Assembly: GCA_900770075.1 (NCBI GenBank)
Contig: CAAGIZ010000045.1
Span: 1-19,373 of the forward strand
From: Spirochaetia bacterium
GTDB lineage: Bacteria; Spirochaetota; Spirochaetia; Treponematales; Treponemataceae
Length of the DNA: 19,373 bases
Direction of reading: 5' to 3'
Position 1 is the stretch's first letter; each line of letters begins with the position of its first letter. This document shows, piece after piece, positions 1 to 6,649 of this stretch. The notes beneath the pieces are model-generated. The model did not search any database and was not told the DNA's origin. It saw nothing but the letters and a program-made list of their open reading frames with translations. The position numbers were made by a program, and so were the translations under genes.

Positions 1-1
1 A

Positions 2-488
2 AACCTCCCCCCCGATGAAACCGCTTTTTTTCCTTACCTCGGCATGCCTGACAAATTTCATGATGCAGTTTTTGCCCCGGTCTTCTTCCATAACCCTGGG
101 GCTGCAGGAAAAAAAAGACTATGCCCAGATTGTGCAGGAAAACCCGAAAATGTCCCTGGCACTTACCCTCAGCGGCTGGTGGTACTACTACGCCCCGGCC
201 GTAGGCGGTGGCAGCGTTTCCAAGGCAGGAGAATTTTTCAAGGAAGCACAGCAATGTGCACTTTCCGCCTACGACAGGTATTACGCAAACATAAACCTTG
301 CCCAGTTTTACTTTGAACAGAAAGACAAGGAAAAATGCAGCCTTTATATGGAAGAAGCAGAAAAAGTCCTGCCAGATACCAGATATACAGCCCTTATCAA
401 AAGGATAAACTCCCTGGGCTACTCCCTTTTTGACTACAACATGAACAGCCGTCGGGAAAAAATCGACAGAAAACTGCTAGAACAATAA
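2..488 (+). CDS. 3' end of a TPR-like protein gene, probably frameshifted
   Basis: The reading frame starting at base 3 runs to the stop at 486-488 and is open to the left edge, so the gene probably begins outside the window. The ATG at 15 need not be its start. The C-terminal 110 residues (APAVGGG motif, then KAGEFFKEA and NINLAQFYFEQKDKEKC) resemble tetratricopeptide helical hairpins. Before about base 108 the neighbouring frame (from base 2) gives a more protein-like sequence (PDETAFFPYLGMPDKFHDAV). The two frames meet at the A8 run at 109-116. With seven A's they would join as GAAGKKDYAQ. I infer either a frameshift mutation or slippage in a homopolymer, or a base error in the sequence. 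Function is unknown; TPR proteins usually mediate protein contacts. The GC-rich module 491-610 follows. Confidence 0.6.
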   Translation, partial: TSPPMKPLFFLTSACLTNFMMQFLPRSSSITLGLQEKKDYAQIVQENPKMSLALTLSGWWYYYAPAVGGGSVSKAGEFFKEAQQCALSAYDRYYANINLAQFYFEQKDKEKCSLYMEEAEKVLPDTRYTALIKRINSLGYSLFDYNMNSRREKIDRKLLEQ

Positions 489-490
489 AA

Positions 491-610
491 GGGGCATACC
501 ACCAAATGTCCGCGGGGGATTGGAGGGGCGGAAAAGCCGTCAGCGGGCCTGTCCCGCTGATGGAGCGAAAGCGGAACCCCGAAAAGCCCGTAGACAGTTG
601 ATTCGCGCCA
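491..610. repeat. GC-rich intergenic hairpin module 1
   Basis: This fills most of the gap between the TPR-like gene and asnS. It is much richer in GC than the flanks and contains a perfect 8-bp hairpin, TCAGCGGG-cctgt-CCCGCTGA (540-560). At 572-590 it carries CGGAACCCCGAAAAGCCCG, which recurs with two changes at 16742-16760 in module 5. I see no coding potential. It does not look like a canonical terminator because no T-run follows the stem. Confidence 0.6.
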
Positions 611-621
611 AAAAAATCTCA

Positions 622-650
622 TTGAAACAACCTGTTAAATTCATTAAAAT
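622..650 (+). promoter_or_regulatory. Candidate sigma-70 promoter for asnS
   Basis: TTGAAA (622-627) and TAAAAT (645-650) are separated by 17 bp, a near-consensus pair. The -10 box abuts the SD GGGAG (651-655) and the ATG lies at 659. Transcription from this promoter would therefore start almost at the start codon and would lose the SD. Either the mRNA is nearly leaderless or the true promoter is further upstream. Confidence 0.35.
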
Positions 651-658
651 GGGAGATT

Positions 659-2107
659 ATGAAAACAGAACTTATCAGGGATATTTTAACCTCCGCCCCA
701 GACGGACGCACCGTTACTGTCTGCGGCTGGGCTCGTACAGTCCGCGATTCAAAGAACCTTGTCTTTATTCAGGTGAACGACGGTTCCTGTTTCGCTTCAA
801 TCCAGCTTACCTTCGACCGCTCAAATCCGGCAAATCCGCAGAATTCAGAAAATATCGAAAAAGCGCTTAAAGACCTTTCCACAGGTGCTTCCCTCAAGGC
901 AACGGGAAAAATCGTAGAATCTCCTGCTTCAGGGCAGTCAGTGGAAGTAAATCTGGAAACTCTTGTAGTTTTGGGAAAGTGTCCTTCCGACTACCCTATT
1001 CAGAAAAAAGCTGCCACAATGGAATTTCTTCGGACAAATGCACACCTGAGGGCCCGCACAAACACCTTCGGTGCTGTGTTCCGAATGAGAAGCCAGATGG
1101 CCTTTGCCCTGCACACCTTCTTTCAGGAGAGAGGCTTTTACTACATAAACACCCCGGAAATAACCTGTTCCGACTGCGAAGGCGCCGGCGAAATGTTCCA
1201 GATTTCCACCCTTTCCATGGAAAAACTGGCAGAAATTGCCGTAGAAAAGGGTGCCGCCGGAATGAAAAAAGAAGACGCTTCTAAACTGGTAAACTACGGC
1301 AAGGATTTCTTCGGAAAAAAAGCCAGCCTTACGGTTTCCGGTCAGCTGGAAGCAGAAACTCTGGCAACTGCCCTGGGTCGTGTTTACACCTTCGGGCCTA
1401 CTTTCCGGGCAGAAAATTCCAACACAACCCGTCACCTGGCGGAATTCTGGATGTGCGAGCCGGAAATGGCTTTCTTCGATCTGGAAGACGACATGGACAT
1501 TCAGGAAGAGTTCATAAAATATCTTTTGAACTGGGCCCTTACAAAGTGCTCTGCTGACATGGAATTCTTCAACAAAAGGATTCAGCCGGGGGTTATCGAC
1601 ACCCTGCGCCACGTTGTAGAAACTCCTTTCAAGCGTGTTTCCTATACGGAAGCAGTTGCAGAGCTGGAAAAGCACGCCGACGAGTTTGAATTCAAGCCTT
1701 TCTGGGGCTGCGATCTGGCAACAGAGCACGAACGCTACCTTACGGAAAAAATCTACAAGTGCCCTGTAATGGTCTACAACTATCCTAAAGAGATAAAAGC
1801 CTTCTACATGAAGCTCAACGACGACGGCAAAACCGTAAAGGCCGTTGATGTTCTTGTTCCGGGTCTGGGCGAAATAATCGGCGGTTCAGAAAGGGAAGAA
1901 GACTACGACAAACTCTACAGCCGCATACAGGAACTGGGGCTCAATCCGCAGGATTACAGCTGGTATCTGGATTTGCGCAAGTTCGGCACAGTTCCCCACT
2001 CAGGCTTCGGACTGGGCTTTGAACGGCTTTTGCTCTACGTAACAGGAATGCAGAACATCAGGGATGTGATTCCGTTCCCTCGTGCACCAAAGCTTGCCGA
2101 TTTCTAG
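659..2107 (+). CDS. asnS: Asparaginyl-tRNA synthetase
   Basis: This 482-residue cytosolic class IIb aminoacyl-tRNA synthetase charges tRNA(Asn) with asparagine using ATP. An N-terminal OB-fold anticodon-binding domain (about 1-110; VCGWARTVRDSKNLVFIQVNDGS) precedes the catalytic core. Motif 2 lies near 249-269 (FRAENSNTTRHLAEF, with CEPE) and motif 3 at 449-458 (GFGLGFERLL). KDFFGK followed by LTVSGQLEAE (about 215-233) matches bacterial AsnRS. It is slightly longer than E. coli AsnRS (466 residues), partly through a charged insertion around 188-212. The ATG at 659 has GGGAG just upstream. The stop TAG (2105-2107) is immediately followed by the ATG of the YihY-fusion gene, so the two are probably co-transcribed and translationally coupled. 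The assignment is secure. Confidence 0.97.
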   Translation: MKTELIRDILTSAPDGRTVTVCGWARTVRDSKNLVFIQVNDGSCFASIQLTFDRSNPANPQNSENIEKALKDLSTGASLKATGKIVESPASGQSVEVNLETLVVLGKCPSDYPIQKKAATMEFLRTNAHLRARTNTFGAVFRMRSQMAFALHTFFQERGFYYINTPEITCSDCEGAGEMFQISTLSMEKLAEIAVEKGAAGMKKEDASKLVNYGKDFFGKKASLTVSGQLEAETLATALGRVYTFGPTFRAENSNTTRHLAEFWMCEPEMAFFDLEDDMDIQEEFIKYLLNWALTKCSADMEFFNKRIQPGVIDTLRHVVETPFKRVSYTEAVAELEKHADEFEFKPFWGCDLATEHERYLTEKIYKCPVMVYNYPKEIKAFYMKLNDDGKTVKAVDVLVPGLGEIIGGSEREEDYDKLYSRIQELGLNPQDYSWYLDLRKFGTVPHSGFGLGFERLLLYVTGMQNIRDVIPFPRAPKLADF

Positions 2108-3397
2108 ATGAAAAAGCGGGCAGTCACTTTCGTAACTTTTGCACAGAGCCTTTTTCTCAGCCTCAAGCTGTTTTTTCAGAACGGGCTTTTAAGTTATTCC
2201 AGTGCCTGCTCCTTTGCCCTTATTTTTTCCGTAGTTCCCTTCTTTCTCATGGCAATTCTGATTGCCGTCCGGGTACTCCACGCTTCCCCGGAACTGATTA
2301 CCTCGATCTACAGGGCGGTTCCCGAACTCCAGTTTATCTTCGACCCCCAAACTACGGCTTCCGTTCTCAAATCGGTAAAATTTTTCAGCCGCTTTGAATT
2401 TCTCCTTGTGTTTTTCATCATCTGGATGGGAAGAAAACTCTTTGCCTCGGTTTTTTCCGCCATGAGGAACATCTTCCATGACCAGCAGAAACGCCGGGCA
2501 ATTTTTAACCAGATTCTTGCCTTTGTCTTTGAACTGCTTTTTGTGTCCATAATCGTAAGTGCAATTTTCGGATATATGTCCGTAAAGGCTATTTTAAAGC
2601 TGCCTTTTTTTCAGCGCTTTCCCCAGCTGGACTTTATCTACGACGGCATTCTGAGCACCAGCATCCTGCCCTACCTGCCCAACTTTTTTATACTAATAGC
2701 CGTAGTGCTCATGTACAAAATCGCTTCCGGCACAAAACCAAAATTCCGGCTCTGTCTTGCAGCAGGCTTTATCTGCACCGTCAGTTTCTGGATTTTCAGG
2801 GCTGTGCTGCATGTTTTTCTAAACGTAAGCCGCTACAACCTTATTTACGGAGTTTTGGGGAATGTCATAGTCCTTCTTCTGGACATCTACTTTTTTTTCG
2901 TGTTTTTTCTGTTTTTTGCCCAGTACATCTTTGTAGTTCAGTTTTTTGACGAGCTTCTTCTGGGGGAACTTTATCTCCTGCCAAAAAAAGAAGGCTCCAC
3001 CTTTTCAGAAAGAATCCGCCGCCTGCTTTTTATACGCCCGGACTTTCTGCTTGCAAATCCCCTTGCCCTGACCTATCTTTCCGCCGGAGAAAAACTCTAC
3101 CGGGAAGGTGACCGAAACTCCTTTGCCTACTACATTTTAAAAGGCTGCATAAAACTCGACCGCATGGAATACGACGAACCAAGGCTCTACCATCGGGGTG
3201 AATTCTTCGGGGAACTGAACAGCATTTTGGCAAAACCCCGCACCTCCACTGCCACAGCCATAACAGATGCCGTTCTGGTAAAAATCCGCGGCAAAACCTT
3301 CCGCTTTCTTGTAGACGCAAACCCCGCCGTTTCCCAAAAAGTCCTGAAAGAACTGCGGGACTACCTGACAAAAATGACGCAAAAAGATAATTCTTAA
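2108..3397 (+). CDS. YihY/BrkB-family membrane protein fused to a cyclic-nucleotide-binding domain
   Basis: This is a 429-residue protein of two parts. Residues about 20-285 are very hydrophobic, with around six membrane segments (near 34-56, 95-115, 134-156, 188-206, 216-240, 247-280). They match the YihY/BrkB family, once misnamed RNase BN, whose function is not settled. Residues about 318-415 form a cytosolic cyclic-nucleotide-binding fold. Its phosphate-binding cassette is visible at 364-382 (GEFFGEL then PRTSTA), with the expected Glu369 and Arg378. I infer a membrane protein gated or modulated by cAMP, cGMP or another nucleotide. The start abuts the asnS stop with no separate SD, so translation is probably coupled. 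An 84-nt gap separates it from guaA. Which nucleotide binds cannot be read from the sequence. Confidence 0.85.
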   Translation: MKKRAVTFVTFAQSLFLSLKLFFQNGLLSYSSACSFALIFSVVPFFLMAILIAVRVLHASPELITSIYRAVPELQFIFDPQTTASVLKSVKFFSRFEFLLVFFIIWMGRKLFASVFSAMRNIFHDQQKRRAIFNQILAFVFELLFVSIIVSAIFGYMSVKAILKLPFFQRFPQLDFIYDGILSTSILPYLPNFFILIAVVLMYKIASGTKPKFRLCLAAGFICTVSFWIFRAVLHVFLNVSRYNLIYGVLGNVIVLLLDIYFFFVFFLFFAQYIFVVQFFDELLLGELYLLPKKEGSTFSERIRRLLFIRPDFLLANPLALTYLSAGEKLYREGDRNSFAYYILKGCIKLDRMEYDEPRLYHRGEFFGELNSILAKPRTSTATAITDAVLVKIRGKTFRFLVDANPAVSQKVLKELRDYLTKMTQKDNS

Positions 3398-3413
3398 TTC
3401 CAATTTCCTTCAC

Positions 3414-3442
3414 TTTATCAAATCCCGAAAATTCTTTATAAT
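3414..3442 (+). promoter_or_regulatory. Candidate promoter for guaA
   Basis: A perfect -10 box TATAAT lies at 3437-3442, about 40 nt before the guaA ATG. The best-spaced -35 (TTTATC, 3414-3419, 17-bp spacer) is poor. The SD GGAGA lies at 3472-3476. The -10 and SD are clear; the -35 is not. No purine riboswitch-like structure was seen in the 84-nt gap. Confidence 0.4.
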
Positions 3443-3481
3443 TTCCTTTAAAAATCAAAAAGCAGTTTTTTGGAGAACTAA

Positions 3482-5362
3482 ATGTCACGCTCAAAAATCG
3501 TCGTTCTGGATTTCGGTTCACAGTACGCACATCTCATCGCAAAACGCTTCCGGGCAATGGGCTATTATTCGGAAATTGCACTGCCAAGCGCAGAACTGTC
3601 CGTTTTTAAAGACGCAAAGGGAATCGTCCTCAGCGGAGGACCGTCTTCCGTCTACGAAGAAAATGTCCCGGACTTCAATAAAGAAATACTAAACCTTGAC
3701 CTGCCTGTTTTAGGGCTGTGCTATGGTCACCAGCTTATGACCCAGTCCTACGGCGGAAAAGTGGGCAAGGCTCAGACCGGAGAATTTGGTCACTCAGTTT
3801 TAATCCAGACCCAGGCCGGAAAAACTTCACCGCTTTTCAAAAACATTACCCCCCAAACCCATGTGTGGATGAGCCATCAGGACGAAGTTCTGGAACCCGG
3901 CGAAGGCTTTGAAACAATCGCCTCCACAAAAGACTGCCAGTTTGCAGCCCTCCAAAACCTGTCAAAAAAACGCTTTTCCCTTCAGTGCCACTGCGAAGTA
4001 AAAGACACGCCGGAAGGCAACCAGATTTTTAAGAATTTTGCAGACATCTGCGGAATGGAAGTAAACTGGGACGAAGACACTGTACTTTCCCACATAACGG
4101 ACACAATAAAAAAAGATGCCGGCGACAAAAACGTCCTGCTGTTTTTAAGCGGAGGAGTAGACTCCACAGTTGCCTTTGCCCTTCTGAACAAGGCACTGGG
4201 ACAAAAAAGGGTTCTTGGTCTCCACATCGACAACGGCTTTATGCGCAAAGACGAATCAAAAAACGTCGAAAAAGCCTACAGAGAACACGGCTTTGAAAAT
4301 TTCGTCGTAAAAGACGCCTCCGAAAGCTTTCTGAATGCCATAAAAGGACTCACCGACCCTCAGAAAAAAAGAATGGCAGTGGGCGAAAACTTTATCACGG
4401 TACGGGACAGCTTCGTAAAGGAACAGAACCTGGAAGAAGACAAGTGGATGCTGGCTCAGGGCACCCTTTACCCGGACATCATCGAATCCGGCGGCACAAA
4501 AAACAGCCATACCATCAAAACCCACCACAACCGGGTTGAAGGTATCCAAAAACTCATAGAACAGGGACTTATCATCGAACCGTTAAAAGACCTGTACAAG
4601 GACGAAGTGCGCTCCATCGGAAAAAAACTCGGACTTGCCGACCCGCTGGTAATGCGCCACCCATTCCCAGGCCCGGGACTTTCCATCAACGTCCTCTGCT
4701 CCGACGGCTCATTCACCCAAAAAGACAGGGAAGAACTCCAGAAAGCCGAAGAGGAACTGCAGGCAGTAACAATTGACCAGTTCTGCCCTAACTGCACGGC
4801 ACAGCTTAAACGCTCAGTTCTGCCGGTCCGCTCAGTTGGCGTACAGGGAGACTTCCGCACATACCGCTTCCCGGCCTGCCTTACCTTCAAAAGCACCGGC
4901 GACGGATTTTACCATATTCCAGAAAAAAGGGAAAAAATCGAAAGCTGCTCTTCCAAAATTACCAACAGCGCCCGGTTTTTAAACCGCACCCTTATAAAGC
5001 TCTACCAGAACCCTCTCTTAAAAGACGAAGACCTTACCATCCAGGAAGGCTACTGCACAAAAGAACGTCTGGATCAGCTGAGGGAAGTGGACAACATCGT
5101 TCTTACACAACTGCACAAAAACGGTCTCTACAACACGATTTTCCAGCACCTGACCATCGACCTGCCTTATGCGTCAAAAAAAGAACGGGCAAGTTTTGTC
5201 CTGCGCCCGGTCTGCTCCGAAGACGTAATGACAGCCCGTTTTGCCTGGCTTCAGATGGATGTTCTTAAAGAGATTGTCCGCCAGATAGCCGCTCTGCCAT
5301 TTGTGGATGCACTCTATTTCGACGCCACAAACAAGCCACCGGCAACCTTTGGCTGGGAATAA
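3482..5362 (+). CDS. guaA: GMP synthase, glutamine-hydrolysing (long form)
   Basis: This enzyme converts XMP to GMP with glutamine and ATP, the last step of guanine nucleotide synthesis, in the cytosol. Residues 5-195 are a class I glutamine amidotransferase with nucleophile Cys80 (GLCYGHQ) and the His170/Glu172 pair. The usual FHPEV context is CHCEV here. Residues about 215-400 are the ATP pyrophosphatase domain, with PP-loop LSGGVDST (222-229) and HPFPGPGL. The C-terminal dimerisation domain ends NKPPATFGWE, close to the canonical KPPATIEWE. At 626 residues it is about 100 longer than E. coli GuaA (525). The extra length lies in the dimerisation domain (about 425-545), as in the long form best known from eukaryotes. 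The ATG at 3482 has SD GGAGA 5 nt upstream. It ends at a convergent junction with the glycosyltransferase gene. Confidence 0.96.
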   Translation: MSRSKIVVLDFGSQYAHLIAKRFRAMGYYSEIALPSAELSVFKDAKGIVLSGGPSSVYEENVPDFNKEILNLDLPVLGLCYGHQLMTQSYGGKVGKAQTGEFGHSVLIQTQAGKTSPLFKNITPQTHVWMSHQDEVLEPGEGFETIASTKDCQFAALQNLSKKRFSLQCHCEVKDTPEGNQIFKNFADICGMEVNWDEDTVLSHITDTIKKDAGDKNVLLFLSGGVDSTVAFALLNKALGQKRVLGLHIDNGFMRKDESKNVEKAYREHGFENFVVKDASESFLNAIKGLTDPQKKRMAVGENFITVRDSFVKEQNLEEDKWMLAQGTLYPDIIESGGTKNSHTIKTHHNRVEGIQKLIEQGLIIEPLKDLYKDEVRSIGKKLGLADPLVMRHPFPGPGLSINVLCSDGSFTQKDREELQKAEEELQAVTIDQFCPNCTAQLKRSVLPVRSVGVQGDFRTYRFPACLTFKSTGDGFYHIPEKREKIESCSSKITNSARFLNRTLIKLYQNPLLKDEDLTIQEGYCTKERLDQLREVDNIVLTQLHKNGLYNTIFQHLTIDLPYASKKERASFVLRPVCSEDVMTARFAWLQMDVLKEIVRQIAALPFVDALYFDATNKPPATFGWE

Positions 5363-5370
5363 TTTTTTTT

Positions 5371-5482
5371 GGGGAGAGGCGCACATTTTACCGTCTCGCG
5401 GCTGTCCGAGGCTCCGGCGTCTTACGCGCCTTCGGTGCCCTGCACCCGCTTTGCGGCCTCTCCCATCCGGCGCCACCGGCAC
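5371..5482. repeat. GC-rich intergenic hairpin module 2 (convergent junction)
   Basis: This lies between the convergent 3' ends of guaA and the glycosyltransferase. Perfect mini-hairpins sit back to back: GGTGC-CCT-GCACC (5434-5446) and CCGC-TTT-GCGG (5446-5456). An alternative GCGCC-TTC-GGTGC (5426-5438, one G-T pair) overlaps the first. Its left edge, a T-run then GCGCACATTTTACCGTCT, resembles the left edge of module 3. A T8 run at 5363-5370 directly follows the guaA stop, but no strong hairpin precedes it. The module may help separate convergent transcripts; this is inferred. Confidence 0.55.
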
Positions 5483-5506
5483 AAAGAAGTTTTGTCTTAC
5501 GGTCTT

Positions 5507-6595
5507 TTAACTGTTCTGCCGCAGGGTGGCTTCCATGGTCTTAACCATACCTTCGCCCCACCAGCGGCAAAGTTCCCTGTAGGCTTCGTCCCTCAGTTCC
5601 GGCACAACCGAACCATTAAGCTGCTGCAGGTTGTTTTTTGCATAGTATCGGCATACAGCCTTTATCTCTTCTGCCATATCTTCCGTAACCCAGGAATTTT
5701 CGCCGTTGTTATTTAAGTTTTCCAGATAGTCCAGCAGAACAGTGCAGGCACTGGCTGCAGAACAGACCTTTTTCCATTCTTCAAGAGTTTTTATCTTTTT
5801 GTCGGAAGAAATTCCAGTTCCAGTGCTGTAAAGGTACACCTTCTGTTCTATACCGGCGTATTTGCTAGAGGATTTTGCTGCACACAGGGCAATAAAAAAA
5901 TACGTTAAAAAATCCTCTCCAAAGACGCAGTACACCGGAGGAATTTTATCAAAGGCTTCAAGACAAAGTTCCCTTTCAAAAATTTTACCCCACAAAAAGC
6001 CGTTGTGGTTGCGTTTTATCAAAAACCCTTCTAAAATTTCTTTTCCTGTAAGGCTTCCTTCTTTGTTCTGGACACAGTCTTCCGCCCCACCCAAAAAAAC
6101 ATTGTTGATTTTTTTATAAATTTCCAAAAAACGGTCAGTATTTTTGTTTTCTTCCCTGCAGAATATTTCTGCCCTTCCCTGCACAATCCGGGCACCTTTT
6201 CTGTCTGCCGCCACATAGAGGGTTTCTACCGCTCCCGGCAAAAGACAGTCGTCGCTGTCCACAAACATAAGATATTTTCCCGAGGCTTCGTAAAGGGCAG
6301 AACGCCGAGCTTCCACCAGGGCCTTGTTTTCTTCGTGGGCAATAAACTTTACAAAAGGCCTGTATTTTGCAGGGTGGTTTTTTAATTCCTTTTTAAAATC
6401 CCTTACAACTTTTTTTGCAGAAAGACCACCCGCTGCCTTAGAAGCCCTTCCACTGTCATCAACAACCACAATCTCCAGCCCTTCAAAATTCTGGGCAGCA
6501 AGACTTTCCAGACACCTGGTCAGCACCCCTTCCGTACCACACACCGGCACACAGACAGAAACCCTTATTTGTTTTTTCTTATTAAAACAGAACAT
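5507..6595 (-). CDS. Family 2 glycosyltransferase
   Basis: This is a GT-A fold glycosyltransferase that probably transfers a sugar from a nucleotide-sugar to a surface glycan. The nucleotide-binding first strand reads VSVCVPVCGTE, followed by IVVVDDSG, a helix with NKALVEARRSAL, and the DxD-type metal site MFVDSDD (about residues 110-116 from the chosen start). The C-terminal half is variable and gives no acceptor clue. No membrane segment is evident. The longest reading starts at 6640 (377 aa). Its first 15 codons, however, would translate a hairpin plus T-run that looks like the terminator of the upstream lipoprotein gene, so I prefer the ATG at 6595 (362 aa). Neither start has a good SD. 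It lies downstream of two lipoprotein genes and converges with guaA. Confidence 0.83.
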   Translation of the reverse strand: MFCFNKKKQIRVSVCVPVCGTEGVLTRCLESLAAQNFEGLEIVVVDDSGRASKAAGGLSAKKVVRDFKKELKNHPAKYRPFVKFIAHEENKALVEARRSALYEASGKYLMFVDSDDCLLPGAVETLYVAADRKGARIVQGRAEIFCREENKNTDRFLEIYKKINNVFLGGAEDCVQNKEGSLTGKEILEGFLIKRNHNGFLWGKIFERELCLEAFDKIPPVYCVFGEDFLTYFFIALCAAKSSSKYAGIEQKVYLYSTGTGISSDKKIKTLEEWKKVCSAASACTVLLDYLENLNNNGENSWVTEDMAEEIKAVCRYYAKNNLQQLNGSVVPELRDEAYRELCRWWGEGMVKTMEATLRQNS

Positions 6596-6603
6596 ACAAT
6601 ACA

Positions 6604-6640
6604 CAAAAAAATGGAACCGCCTGTTTGTAGACAGTTCCAT
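6604..6640 (-). terminator. Intrinsic terminator after the lipoprotein gene pair
   Basis: Read on the - strand, a stem ATGGAAC/GTTCCAT (6634-6640 with 6611-6617) has an inner CTGT/ACAG helix and is followed by a T-run (6605-6610). It begins 10 nt after the stop of the 1010-aa lipoprotein gene. It overlaps the longest possible glycosyltransferase start, so it may act as a full terminator or as an attenuator before that gene. Confidence 0.6.
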
Positions 6641-6649
6641 TTTCTTTAT

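Noticed and set aside
938..1729. 263-codon open frame on the - strand inside asnS
   Set aside because: It is antisense to a well-supported gene, and its Cys/Phe/His-rich composition is typical of a shadow frame.
3398..3481. Purine riboswitch before guaA
   Set aside because: The gap is only 84 nt, is AT-rich, and shows no three-way-junction pattern or terminator-like stem.
5363..5370. T8 run after the guaA stop as an intrinsic terminator
   Set aside because: Only a weak AGCCA/TGGCT stem precedes it, inside the coding end and 9 nt away. The evidence is too thin to call.
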